Shown here: positions 13,916-21,800 of the stretch, piece after piece
How positions within the stretch are numbered: the stretch's first letter is position 1
Layout of the letters: each line of letters begins with the position of its first letter
Assembly: GCA_036279835.1 (NCBI GenBank)
Contig: DASUII010000080.1
Span: 1-25,685, forward strand
Length of the DNA stretch: 25,685 nucleotides
Source of the DNA: GCA-003244245 sp036279835
GTDB taxonomy: Bacteria > Actinomycetota > Actinomycetes > Mycobacteriales > Pseudonocardiaceae
Direction: 5' to 3'
Made by a program: the position numbers and the translations under genes
Notes under the pieces: model-generated
Seen by the model: only the letters and a program-made list of their open reading frames with translations
Databases searched by the model: none
Told to the model about the DNA's origin: nothing

Positions 13916-16291
13916 GTGACTATCTTGACCAAGACTGTGCAGTTGCCGGTGCTACCGCTCACCGACGTGGTGGTGTTGCCGGGAATGGTGGTCCCGGTGC
14001 GGCTGGCGGACGCCGAGATCAGGGCCGCAATCGAAGCTGCTCAGGCAGCGACCACTGCAGATCCGGGCGCCGAGACGCAGGTCCTGCTCGTGCCCCGGCT
14101 TGAGGGCAGGTACGCCTCGGTGGGTGCGTGGGGCGTGGTGGAACAGATCGGTCGGCTGCCCGGTGGAGAGCAGGCGGCTGTGGTGCGGGCGACGGCCCGG
14201 GTCCGGATCGGAACCGGCACGACGGGTCCGGGTGCGGCGTTGTGGGTGGATGCCACCGTCCTGGACGAGGCGACGGTCGACGACCGGGCGCACGAGCTGG
14301 CCCAGGAGTACCGCACTTTGATGATCAGCCTGCTGCAGCGTCGCGGCGCCTGGCAGATGATCGATTCGGTGCGGCAGGTTGACGAGCCTGGAGCGCTGGC
14401 TGACCTCGCCGGGTATGCCTCTTATCTGACCAAGGAGCAGAAGCTCTGGCTGCTGGAGACCCCGGATGTGGCGGTGCGGCTGGGCAAGCTCGTCGGGTGG
14501 GGCCAGGAGCACCTCGCCGAGCTCGACGTCGCGGAGACGATCAACAAGGACGTCAAGGACGGCATGGAGCGCCAGCAGCGGGAGTTCCTGCTGCGCCAGC
14601 AGCTCGCCGCGATCCGCAAGGAGCTGGCCGAGCTCGACGGCAAGCCCGCCTCCGAGGAGGCGGACTACCGGGCCAGGGTGGAAGCCGCGGCGCTGCCCGC
14701 GCAGGTCCACAAGGCCGCGTTGACCGAGGTCGATAAGTTGGAGCGGACCGCCGAGTCCTCACCTGAGGTCGGCTGGATCCGCACCTGGCTGGACACCGTG
14801 CTGGAAATGCCGTGGAACTCTCGCACCGACGACACCTTCGACATCCCCGGCGCCCGTGAGGTGCTCGATGCCGACCACTTCGGGCTGGACGAGGTCAAGG
14901 ACCGCATCATCGAGTACCTGGCGGTGCGCCGACGGCGTGCCGACCGAAACCTGGGAGTCGTCGGTGGCCGGCGCAGCGGGGCGGTGCTCGCCCTGGTAGG
15001 GCCGCCCGGGGTCGGCAAGACTTCGCTCGGTGAATCGGTGGCCAGGGCTATGGGACGCAAGTTCGTGCGTGTGTCCCTGGGCGGAGTGCGCGACGAGGCG
15101 GAGATCAGGGGGCACCGCCGGACCTACGTCGGGGCACTGCCGGGTCGGATCGTGCGGGCGCTGTCCGAGGCGGGAACGATGAACCCGGTCGTACTGCTCG
15201 ACGAGGTGGACAAGCTCGGCTCGGACTACCGCGGCGACCCGACAGCGGCGCTGCTCGAAGTGCTCGACCCGGCGCAGAACCACACGTTCCGCGATCACTA
15301 TCTCGAAGTCGAGCTGGACCTGTCCGACGTGATGTTCCTGGCGACGGCCAACGTGCTGGACTCGATTCCTGCGCCACTGCTTGACCGGATGGAGCTGGTC
15401 ACGCTGGATGGGTACACCGAGGACGAGAAAGTTGCGATCGCCCGCGACCACCTGCTGCGTCGCCAGCTCGACCGGGCCGGACTGAGCCCGGAAGACGTCC
15501 GCGTCGAGGACGCTGTGCTGCGTCGGATCGCGGGCGAGTACACCCAGGAGGCTGGAGTGCGGCAGCTGGAGCGTTCGATCGCCCGGATCCTGCGCAAGGT
15601 GACCACCCGGCTGGCGCTGAGTCAGCACCCGCTTCCGGTCCACATCGGACCAGCTGACTTGCGGGACTACCTGGGTCAGCCGAAACACACTCCGGAGTCT
15701 GCGGAGCGGACGGCCGTGCCGGGCGTGGCGACCGGGCTCGCGGTGACCGGCGCCGGCGGCGATGTGTTGTTCGTGGAGGCCGCGCTGGCCGACAAGGGGA
15801 CTGGATCGACGGATGTCACCCTCACCGGGCAGCTCGGCGACGTGATGAAGGAGTCTGCGCAGATCGCGCTGTCCTACCTGCGCTCGCACGGGACGGAGTT
15901 GAAGTTGCCAGTCGGCGACCTGGCCGAGCGTGGTGTGCACGTGCATGTTCCGGCCGGGGCGGTACCCAAGGACGGACCTAGCGCCGGGATCACGATGACC
16001 ACTGCGCTGGCCTCTTTGCTGTCGGGACGGCCGGTGCGCGCTGACGTCGCGATGACCGGTGAGGTGTCGCTGACCGGACGGGTGCTGCCGATCGGCGGCG
16101 TGAAGCAAAAGTTGCTCGCCGCGCATCGGGCCGGGATCACCACGGTGCTGCTGCCCCGGCGCAACGAACCCGACCTCGACGACGTGCCAGAGTCGGTACG
16201 CCAGGAGCTCACCGTGCGGCTGGTCGGCGACGTCCGCGAGGTGCTCGAACTTGCCCTCGAGTCGGCGGCTCCCGCCGCAGCCGCCGCTTGA
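13916..16291 (+). CDS. lon: ATP-dependent protease La (LonA)
   Basis: Lon is a cytoplasmic hexameric AAA+ protease that degrades misfolded proteins and some regulators. The N-terminal LON substrate domain begins at LPVLPLTDVVVLPGMVVPV. The ATPase has Walker A GPPGVGKTS and Walker B VVLLDEVDK. The protease domain carries the Ser-Lys dyad: serine in PKDGPSAGITMTTALASLL and lysine in GGVKQKLLAAHRAG. Length (791 residues from GTG 13916) fits bacterial LonA of about 770-810. Starts at TTG 13880 and ATG 13898 are in frame but lie within or at the edge of the HAIR operator. GTG 13916 gives an N-terminus (MTILTKTVQLPVLPL) like that of other actinobacterial Lons. Regulation by HspR and heat shock is the expected pattern. 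Confidence 0.96.
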   Translation: MTILTKTVQLPVLPLTDVVVLPGMVVPVRLADAEIRAAIEAAQAATTADPGAETQVLLVPRLEGRYASVGAWGVVEQIGRLPGGEQAAVVRATARVRIGTGTTGPGAALWVDATVLDEATVDDRAHELAQEYRTLMISLLQRRGAWQMIDSVRQVDEPGALADLAGYASYLTKEQKLWLLETPDVAVRLGKLVGWGQEHLAELDVAETINKDVKDGMERQQREFLLRQQLAAIRKELAELDGKPASEEADYRARVEAAALPAQVHKAALTEVDKLERTAESSPEVGWIRTWLDTVLEMPWNSRTDDTFDIPGAREVLDADHFGLDEVKDRIIEYLAVRRRRADRNLGVVGGRRSGAVLALVGPPGVGKTSLGESVARAMGRKFVRVSLGGVRDEAEIRGHRRTYVGALPGRIVRALSEAGTMNPVVLLDEVDKLGSDYRGDPTAALLEVLDPAQNHTFRDHYLEVELDLSDVMFLATANVLDSIPAPLLDRMELVTLDGYTEDEKVAIARDHLLRRQLDRAGLSPEDVRVEDAVLRRIAGEYTQEAGVRQLERSIARILRKVTTRLALSQHPLPVHIGPADLRDYLGQPKHTPESAERTAVPGVATGLAVTGAGGDVLFVEAALADKGTGSTDVTLTGQLGDVMKESAQIALSYLRSHGTELKLPVGDLAERGVHVHVPAGAVPKDGPSAGITMTTALASLLSGRPVRADVAMTGEVSLTGRVLPIGGVKQKLLAAHRAGITTVLLPRRNEPDLDDVPESVRQELTVRLVGDVREVLELALESAAPAAAAA

Positions 16292-16328
16292 CAGACGCTA
16301 TGGCGAGCGCCGGAGGTAGGTTTTGGGG

Positions 16329-16703
16329 ATGGACGAGAACAGGGCCCGACGGGTGGCCGACGCGCTGCGAGATCGTGGGATCGACGCGCACCTCGCGAGG
16401 GTCGGCGTGTACCAGAGCGGGGTGCGCGTGTCGCTTCCCGACGGGCGGGAGGCGATGTGGGACTCCGACGGCACCGCGAGCCTCGAAGCACAAGTGATGC
16501 GAGACGGTGTTCTCGTCGGCTTCGTCCCCGTCATCGAAGGCTCCGAAGACTTCGATGAGTCTCAGGTGGTCGACGCTATCGCCAGAACCGACTACGAGCA
16601 GCCGATCGCGCGCCAGCATCGCATCGCACCGCCACCCGCTCCTGCGCTCCCGCCCGAAGGCGGCCTCTTCCGGCGTTTTTTCGACGGTTTCCGGTATCGA
16701 TAG
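16329..16703 (+). CDS. Small protein of unknown function downstream of lon
   Basis: I do not assign a family. The 124-residue protein has an N-terminal alpha/beta part (RARRVADALRDRGIDAHLAR, then VGVYQSGVRVSLPDGREAMWD), an acidic central section (PVIEGSEDFDESQVVDAI) and a Pro-rich tail ending in the basic/aromatic FRRFFDGFRYR. Codon use is normal for the genome, so it is probably real. A GGAGG at 16312-16316 sits 6 nt before TTG 16323 and 12 nt before ATG 16329; either start is possible. It starts 37 bp after lon and may be co-transcribed. There is no signal peptide or membrane helix. Confidence 0.75.
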   Translation: MDENRARRVADALRDRGIDAHLARVGVYQSGVRVSLPDGREAMWDSDGTASLEAQVMRDGVLVGFVPVIEGSEDFDESQVVDAIARTDYEQPIARQHRIAPPPAPALPPEGGLFRRFFDGFRYR

Positions 16704-16779
16704 CGGTGGAGGTCGGGAGGCGGGAAAAGGCGCTGCTGCGCCGGAGCGGGTATGGCGGGATTCGCTGTGGGGGGTTGAC

Positions 16780-17703
16780 ATGCGTTATCGGCAGTTAGGT
16801 GAATCGGGTCTCACCGTGTCGGTGATAGGACTCGGAGGCAACAACTTCGGTGGTCGCATCGGCCTGGAAGAAACGCGTAGCGTCGTCGATGCCGCTCTCG
16901 ACTGCGGAGTGACGCTCGTCGACACCGCCGACATCTACGGCAGCAAGGGCGGATCAGAGGAGCTCCTGGGCCAGGTGCTTGCTGGCCGGCGCGAGCACGT
17001 CGTGCTGGCGACGAAGTTCGGCATGGACATGGGGGACGGGACAGTTGCGCGGGGATCGCGTACCTACATACGACGCGCGGTGGAGGCGAGCCTTCGCCGT
17101 TTGCAGACCGACTATATCGACCTCTACCAATACCATGCGCCTGATGGCGTCACTCCGATGGAAGAGACACTGGCGACGCTCGATGAGCTCATCACGGATG
17201 GTACAGTGCGTTACATCGGCTCGTCCAACTTCGCCGGATGGCAGATCGCCGATGCCGATTGGATTGCTCGAACTCAGCATCAGGCTCGGTTCGTGTCGGC
17301 GCAGAATCACTACAATCTCCTGCAACGTGACGCGGAACAGGAAATCATACCGTCGTGCGTGAATCGTGGAGTCGGCGTATTGCCGTATTTCCCCCTGGCG
17401 AATGGATTGCTCACCGGCAAGTACAGTCGCGGACAGGCTCCACCTCGTGGGACGCGTCTGACCGGGCGTGAGTCGGAGTTGACCGACGACGTGTTCGAGA
17501 AGCTCGAAGCGTTGCAGCGGTTCGGTGCGGAGCGCGGACGCTCGCTACTGGAGGTTGGAATCGCCGGATTGGCGGCCATGCCGGCGATTGCTTCGGTCAT
17601 CGCGGGCGCGACGAAGCCCGAACAGGTGCGAGCCAATGCCGCGGCCGGTGAGTGGGAATTGTCGTCCGACGAGCTCGGCACGCTTCGGTCGGCACTGAGC
17701 TGA
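16780..17703 (+). CDS. Aldo/keto reductase
   Basis: This is an NADPH-dependent oxidoreductase of the aldo/keto reductase superfamily, 307 residues, a normal length. The TIM-barrel starts at MRYRQLGESGLTVSVIGLGG. The catalytic tetrad is complete: D48 and Y53 (DTADIYG), K79 (ATKFG) and H119 (YQYHAPD). The C-terminal cofactor loop is in SVIAGATKPEQVRANAAA. It resembles the YajO/Tas/general stress protein 69 branch, whose physiological substrates are mostly unknown. ATG 16780 has a G-rich ribosome binding site. The frame is open further upstream to 16507, but that part overlaps the preceding gene and has no family similarity. A hairpin follows the stop. Confidence 0.93.
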   Translation: MRYRQLGESGLTVSVIGLGGNNFGGRIGLEETRSVVDAALDCGVTLVDTADIYGSKGGSEELLGQVLAGRREHVVLATKFGMDMGDGTVARGSRTYIRRAVEASLRRLQTDYIDLYQYHAPDGVTPMEETLATLDELITDGTVRYIGSSNFAGWQIADADWIARTQHQARFVSAQNHYNLLQRDAEQEIIPSCVNRGVGVLPYFPLANGLLTGKYSRGQAPPRGTRLTGRESELTDDVFEKLEALQRFGAERGRSLLEVGIAGLAAMPAIASVIAGATKPEQVRANAAAGEWELSSDELGTLRSALS

Positions 17704-17707
17704 ACCC

Positions 17708-17726
17708 AGCGGTCGATGTGGCCGCT
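17708..17726 (+). terminator. Hairpin after the aldo/keto reductase gene
   Basis: AGCGGTC and GGCCGCT pair as a 7-bp stem (one U-G pair) around the loop GATGT, starting 4 bp after the stop codon. There is no U-tract. It separates this gene from the iron-regulated promoter downstream. Confidence 0.45.
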
Positions 17727-17810
17727 CGGACCCGGATCTCGCCGTGCGGCGTGTCCCGAGGCTGGTCCACCCCGAGGATGGCAGCACCGTCTCGGTTCCA
17801 TAGCAGCCCG

Positions 17811-17840
17811 TTGACACGATTGCTTAGCGAAGCCTAACCT
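17811..17840 (+). promoter_or_regulatory. Promoter of the efeO-efeB operon
   Basis: TTGACA (17811-17816) is a perfect -35 hexamer. TAACCT (17835-17840) is a plausible -10 after 18 nt. The -10 lies inside the iron box, the arrangement expected for iron repression. Confidence 0.6.
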
Positions 17841-17842
17841 CA
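17824..17842. promoter_or_regulatory. IdeR/DtxR-type iron box
   Basis: TTAGCGAAGCCTAACCTCA matches the 19-bp iron-box consensus (TTAGGTTAGSCTAACCTAA) at 15 of 19 positions and covers the -10 element. Iron-loaded IdeR/DmdR should block transcription of the efe genes. Confidence 0.8.
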
Positions 17843-17854
17843 GACACCAAAGAG

Positions 17855-17873
17855 TGAGGTGAGGCTAATATGC
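17855..17873. promoter_or_regulatory. Second, partial iron box overlapping the efeO ribosome binding site
   Basis: TGAGGTGAGGCTAATATGC matches the same consensus at 13 of 19 positions, with 11 of 12 in the core AGGTGAGGCTAA. It contains the GAGG ribosome binding site and the efeO ATG. It may extend repressor binding, or the similarity may come partly from the purine-rich binding site. Confidence 0.4.
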
Positions 17874-19015
17874 TACCCACAGTGGTGATCGGGTTCCGTC
17901 GAGGTGCAGTCCTGCTGGCTTCCACAGCGGTTCTGATGACTGGCTGTAGCGGGCCAGGACGGCCTGCCCAACCCGCCTACCCGGCGACCGAGGTGAAGAT
18001 CGCTCTGTCAGACGCCGGCTGCGAGCCGCAACCGGCGAGCGTCCCTGCGGGTCCGGTGACGTTCACGATCACTAACTCCGGATCGCGCTTTGTGACTGAG
18101 GTGGAGTTGCTGCGCGAAAACAGGATCCTCGGTGAGAAGGAGGGTGTCACGCCCGGTGCGTCCGGTAGTTTCTCGCTGCGCCTCGACGATGGCGGCGCCT
18201 ACCGCATTCACTGCGCCGGCGGAGCGGCGAACAGCTGGCCCTTCACCGTCACGGGTGGATCAAGCCAGCCGGGTACCGCTCCCGGAAACGCCTCGCTGCT
18301 CGCCGCCACGCAGGGCTATCACGATTACGTCGTCGCCGAGGTAGACCAGTTGGTGCCCGCGACCAAGCAGTTCACTGACGCAGTACGCGCGGGCGACATG
18401 GACAAGGCCAAGCAGATGTTTCCGCTGGCGCGGCTGCACTACGAGAGCGTCGAGCCGGTGGCCGAGAGCTTCGGGGACCTGGACCCGAGCATCGATGCCC
18501 GCATCGACGACGTGGACAACCCCGCTGACTGGACCGGCTTCCACCGCATCGAAAAGGCGATGTGGCAGGACAAGACGCTCGCTGGGATGGGGCCCATGGC
18601 CGACAAGCTCGACGTTGACGTGATCACGCTCAAGTCGAAGGTGGCTAGCGAAACCTACCAGACCGCGCAGCTGGCCAACGGTGCCGTCGAGTTGCTCAAC
18701 GAGGTTTCGACAAAGAAGGTGACGGGGGAGGAGGACCGGTACTCGCACACCGACCTGTGGGACTTCGAGGCCAACGTCGACGGCGCACGCAAGTGTTTTG
18801 AGCTGCTCAAGCCCCCGCTGGCGGCCAAGGACCCGGATCTCGCCCAACAGTTGGAGGCACGCTTCACCGACGTGGCGGACAAGCTGTCGAAGTACCGGCA
18901 GGGCGACAGCTACGTCGACTACAGCACAGTTCCCGAAGACCAGAGGCGCGAGCTCGCCGACGCGGTGAACGCGCTGGCAGAGCCGTTGTCCAGAGTCGCG
19001 GGCTTGGTGGTCTGA
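17870..19015 (+). CDS. efeO: Iron uptake lipoprotein EfeO (cupredoxin plus M75 domains)
   Basis: EfeO is the extracytoplasmic iron-binding component of the EfeUOB ferrous/ferric iron system. The 381-residue protein begins with a lipoprotein signal peptide (LMTG-C26). A cupredoxin-like domain (about 40-128) has cysteines in DAGCEP and YRIHCAGG as likely metal ligands. The M75 imelysin-like domain (about 145-380) contains HYESVEPVAESFGDLDPSID and the HxxE motif in GFHRIEKAMW (H225, E228). This full-length form is the type found with EfeU/EfeB in E. coli. The ATG has a GAGG ribosome binding site 5 nt upstream. The promoter carries an iron box, so expression should rise when iron is low. efeB begins 1 bp after the stop. 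Confidence 0.95.
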   Translation: MLPTVVIGFRRGAVLLASTAVLMTGCSGPGRPAQPAYPATEVKIALSDAGCEPQPASVPAGPVTFTITNSGSRFVTEVELLRENRILGEKEGVTPGASGSFSLRLDDGGAYRIHCAGGAANSWPFTVTGGSSQPGTAPGNASLLAATQGYHDYVVAEVDQLVPATKQFTDAVRAGDMDKAKQMFPLARLHYESVEPVAESFGDLDPSIDARIDDVDNPADWTGFHRIEKAMWQDKTLAGMGPMADKLDVDVITLKSKVASETYQTAQLANGAVELLNEVSTKKVTGEEDRYSHTDLWDFEANVDGARKCFELLKPPLAAKDPDLAQQLEARFTDVADKLSKYRQGDSYVDYSTVPEDQRRELADAVNALAEPLSRVAGLVV

Positions 19016-19016
19016 C

Positions 19017-20282
19017 ATGGAGCCCACCTCGGCTCGCCCCATTGTCAGCGGTGCGGTCTCGCGGCGCCGCCTGCTGGGCGGTGTTGCCGGGCTCGGGATC
19101 CTCGGCGCCTCGGGTGCCGGGCTCACCAGCTGCGCGCACGCCACTGACACCGCTTCGACTGCCCAGCAGGCCGTGCCCTTCTATGGCAGTCACCAGGCCG
19201 GGATCACCACCGACGTGCAGGATCGGCTGGCTTTCGCTGCTTTCGACGTCACGGCCACCCGCCGCGAGGACCTGGTGGACATGCTCAAGACGTGGACCGC
19301 AGCAGCGGAGGCGATGAGCCGAGGCGTCATGGTTCCCGGCGACTCGCACGCTGGCGAGGTGCCCCCGGCGGACACCGGGGAGGCGGTCGGGCTCTCACCT
19401 GCCCGGCTGACTGTCACCGTCGGTTTCGGCCCAACCCTGTTCGACGGACGTTTCGGGCTGGCGTCCCGCCGCCCGGCGGCGTTCGCCGCGCTGCCGGCGC
19501 TGCCCGGCGAGACCCTCGACCCAGCGTGCTGCGGAGGTGACATCGCCATCCAGGCCTGCGCCGACGACCCGCAGGTCGCCTTTCACGCGGTGCGCAACCT
19601 CGCCCGGCTGGGACGCGGTGCAGTGGTCACCCGGTGGACGCAGCTCGGCTTCGGTCGCACCTCCGTCACCGGCACGACGCAGCAGACACCGCGCAACCTG
19701 ATGGGATTCAAGGACGGCACCCGAAATATCCGCAGCGACGACTCGGCGGCCCTGGCCAAGCACGTGTGGGTCGGCGCTGAGGCGGGACAGGAGTGGATGC
19801 GCGGCGGGAGCTACCTGGTGGCGCGCCGAATCCGGATGTTCGTCGAGACCTGGGACCGCGACGTTCTCAGCGATCAGGAATCGGTGTTCGGCCGCGCGAA
19901 GTACACCGGCGCCCCGCTCACCGGCAAAGCCGAGTTCGACACCCCTGACTTCGCGGGCCGCACCACCGATGGTGAGCTGGCTATCCCGGACAAGGCGCAC
20001 ATCCGGCTAGCGGCGTTCGAGGCCAACGATGGCGTGCGGATCCTGCGCCGCGGGTATTCCTTCACCGATGGCATCGACGCGCGGACCGGCACGCTGGACG
20101 CCGGACTGTTCTTCATCAGCTTCCAGAAGGACCCTGCACAGTTCGTCACGCTGCAGCGCAAGCTCGGGAAACACGATGCGCTCAACGAGTACATCCGCCA
20201 TGTCGGCTCCGCGCTGTTCGCTTGCCCGCAGGGCGTCGCGAATGCGTCAGGGTACTGGGGACGTGGGCTGTTCGAGGGTTGA
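19017..20282 (+). CDS. efeB: Iron uptake DyP-type peroxidase EfeB
   Basis: EfeB is a haem-dependent dye-decolorising-type peroxidase exported by the Tat pathway that works with EfeO, probably by oxidising ferrous iron. The 421 residues start with a twin-arginine signal (SRRRLLGG, 15-22). The signal region ends in LTSC (C39), which also fits a lipobox, so it may be anchored as a Tat lipoprotein. The DyP signature GFKDGTRN (D233) supplies the distal aspartate, H328 in DKAHIRLA is the expected proximal haem ligand, and R345 lies in LRRGYSF. It starts 1 bp after efeO, so the two are one operon. No efeU permease gene is next to them, and the following gene is on the same strand about 105 bp on. 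Confidence 0.95.
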   Translation: MEPTSARPIVSGAVSRRRLLGGVAGLGILGASGAGLTSCAHATDTASTAQQAVPFYGSHQAGITTDVQDRLAFAAFDVTATRREDLVDMLKTWTAAAEAMSRGVMVPGDSHAGEVPPADTGEAVGLSPARLTVTVGFGPTLFDGRFGLASRRPAAFAALPALPGETLDPACCGGDIAIQACADDPQVAFHAVRNLARLGRGAVVTRWTQLGFGRTSVTGTTQQTPRNLMGFKDGTRNIRSDDSAALAKHVWVGAEAGQEWMRGGSYLVARRIRMFVETWDRDVLSDQESVFGRAKYTGAPLTGKAEFDTPDFAGRTTDGELAIPDKAHIRLAAFEANDGVRILRRGYSFTDGIDARTGTLDAGLFFISFQKDPAQFVTLQRKLGKHDALNEYIRHVGSALFACPQGVANASGYWGRGLFEG

Positions 20283-20377
20283 CCCGCCCGCTGCGGAGCA
20301 TTCACAAGCTGCACCCAGGCCACTCTCAGGTTGCGGCGGTGTACTCGAGGGAGGAGAACTGTTCCGAGGTCGCGGAG

Positions 20378-20382
20378 AGGAG
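20378..20382 (+). promoter_or_regulatory. Ribosome binding site that sets the HtrA-type start
   Basis: AGGAG lies 5 nt before GTG 20388. The alternative start TTG 20331 has no such site. Confidence 0.65.
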
Positions 20383-20387
20383 CCGCC

Positions 20388-21614
20388 GTGAGCGAGGTCG
20401 ACCGTCCGGGCGGCTACTGGCCCCCGCAGGTTCCTCCGCCCCCGAGAAGGCATCCGCTGCGCCTGGTGGTTGTTCTGATCGTCGCCGCAATGCTGTCTGC
20501 CGTGGCGCTTGGCGTGGGTCGAGCCGCCTGGCAAGCAGCCTTCACTGTGCCGTTGGTGTCGTCGCTGCGGGTGCCATCAGGAGTCTCCGCACCGTGGGCG
20601 CCGTCGACGGTCTCGCCCCCGGCAAGCCAGCCCGGTGGGTCGGCGGATGTCTCGGCGTTGGTGGCCAAGGTCGCTCCGGGTCTGGTGGACATCAACACCC
20701 AGCTGGGCTACCAGAACGGCGAGGGCGCCGGCACCGGAATCGTGCTCAGCCCCTCCGGTGAGGTGCTGACCAACAACCACGTGATCAGTGGTGCCACCAA
20801 CATCACGGTGACCGACATCGGCAACGGCCAGACCTACCCGGCGACGGTGGTGGGTTACGACCGCAATCATGATGTCGCGGTGCTCCAGATGCAGGGTGCC
20901 TCTGGTTTGCAGACCGCCACGATCGGGGACTCCAACGCGGTCGCAGTCGGGGATGTGATCGCGGCGATCGGTAATGCCGGTGGCGTGGGCGGTACCCCGA
21001 GTATCGCGGCGGGCACAGTGTCCGCGCTCGATCAGGCCATCACCGTCAGCGACGACACAACCGGAAGCAGTGAGCAGCTTGACGGGCTGATCCAGGTCGC
21101 AGCCAACGTGGCGCCCGGTGACTCAGGGGGTCCGTTGGTGAATACCGCGGGACAGGTTGTCGGGGTCGACACTGCGGGTGCCGGCGGCTCCCGGTTCGAA
21201 CCCTCGACTAGCGAGGGAATGGCGATCCCGATCAACGATGCGATCGCGATCAGCAAACAGATCGACAGCGGTGCCAGCTCCGCGAACGTCCACATCGGAC
21301 CGACCGGCATTCTCGGCATCATGGTCCGGGAGGCGACATCCCAGGCGGAGTACGGCCGGTCGGGAAGCCGGTACGGCTCTGTTCCGGGGGTCCTCGTCGC
21401 GGGGGTCACTCCTGGCTCGCCGAGTGAACAATCCGGGTTGGCGGCCGGGGACGTCATTGTGTCGTTGGACGGCGCGGCGGTCGATTCGCCCACGGCGCTG
21501 ACCAGCTTGCTGACCGGCCATCACCCCGGCGATCTGGTGCGTGTGGCGTGGGCGGACCAGTCCGGTCAGCAGCAGAATGCCGGGGTGCGGCTGGCGACCG
21601 GTCCACCAAGCTGA
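20388..21614 (+). CDS. Membrane-anchored HtrA/DegP-type serine protease with PDZ domain
   Basis: HtrA-type proteases degrade damaged proteins outside the cytoplasmic membrane. From GTG 20388 the protein has 408 residues. It starts with a short Pro-rich cytoplasmic N-terminus and one membrane helix (about 25-46), then a Ser/Pro linker. The trypsin-like domain (about 85-295) has the complete triad H131 (TNNHVI), D162 (HDVAVL) and S246 (GDSGGP). A PDZ domain (about 305-400) includes GVLVAGVTPGSPSEQSGLAAGDVIVSLDG. It resembles mycobacterial PepA. AGGAG at 20378-20382, 5 nt before GTG 20388, decides the start; the frame stays open to TTG 20331, which would add a non-family segment. Co-expression with efeOB is possible but not shown. 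Confidence 0.94.
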   Translation: MSEVDRPGGYWPPQVPPPPRRHPLRLVVVLIVAAMLSAVALGVGRAAWQAAFTVPLVSSLRVPSGVSAPWAPSTVSPPASQPGGSADVSALVAKVAPGLVDINTQLGYQNGEGAGTGIVLSPSGEVLTNNHVISGATNITVTDIGNGQTYPATVVGYDRNHDVAVLQMQGASGLQTATIGDSNAVAVGDVIAAIGNAGGVGGTPSIAAGTVSALDQAITVSDDTTGSSEQLDGLIQVAANVAPGDSGGPLVNTAGQVVGVDTAGAGGSRFEPSTSEGMAIPINDAIAISKQIDSGASSANVHIGPTGILGIMVREATSQAEYGRSGSRYGSVPGVLVAGVTPGSPSEQSGLAAGDVIVSLDGAAVDSPTALTSLLTGHHPGDLVRVAWADQSGQQQNAGVRLATGPPS

Positions 21615-21787
21615 CGGGGCGCCATCCAGATCTCAGTGACGAGCAAGCCGCCGGCGGTCCAGCCGTGCGGGAGACGCGTCGGATATGACCGTTTACATCA
21701 CGGCACCTCAACGGACGGTGAACGGCGGAAGTGCACTCGCTGATTGCTTAGCTGCAGCACACGGGGGACTCCAGTACCGTGTAGATC

Positions 21788-21795
21788 GGAGGTGA
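21788..21795 (+). promoter_or_regulatory. Ribosome binding site that sets the FIST-gene start
   Basis: GGAGGTGA lies 5 nt before GTG 21801. It is the strongest Shine-Dalgarno match in the window and excludes the longer frame from 21744. The 186-bp gap before it shows no clear promoter. Confidence 0.7.
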
Positions 21796-21800
21796 CCTGG

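Noticed and set aside
14759..16126. 455-codon minus frame
   Set aside because: It is antisense to the lon ATPase and protease domains, with His/Arg/Gln-rich composition and no family.
16507..16779. Upstream extension of the aldo/keto reductase frame
   Set aside because: It overlaps the preceding gene in another frame, is Ser/Arg-rich, and has no family similarity; ATG 16780 gives the normal N-terminus.
20331..20387. Upstream extension of the HtrA-type protease frame
   Set aside because: There is no ribosome binding site for TTG 20331, while AGGAG precedes GTG 20388.
21188..21206. T-arm-like GGTTCGAACC inside the HtrA-type gene
   Set aside because: No acceptor, D or anticodon arms are present around it; it encodes SRFEPS in the protease domain.
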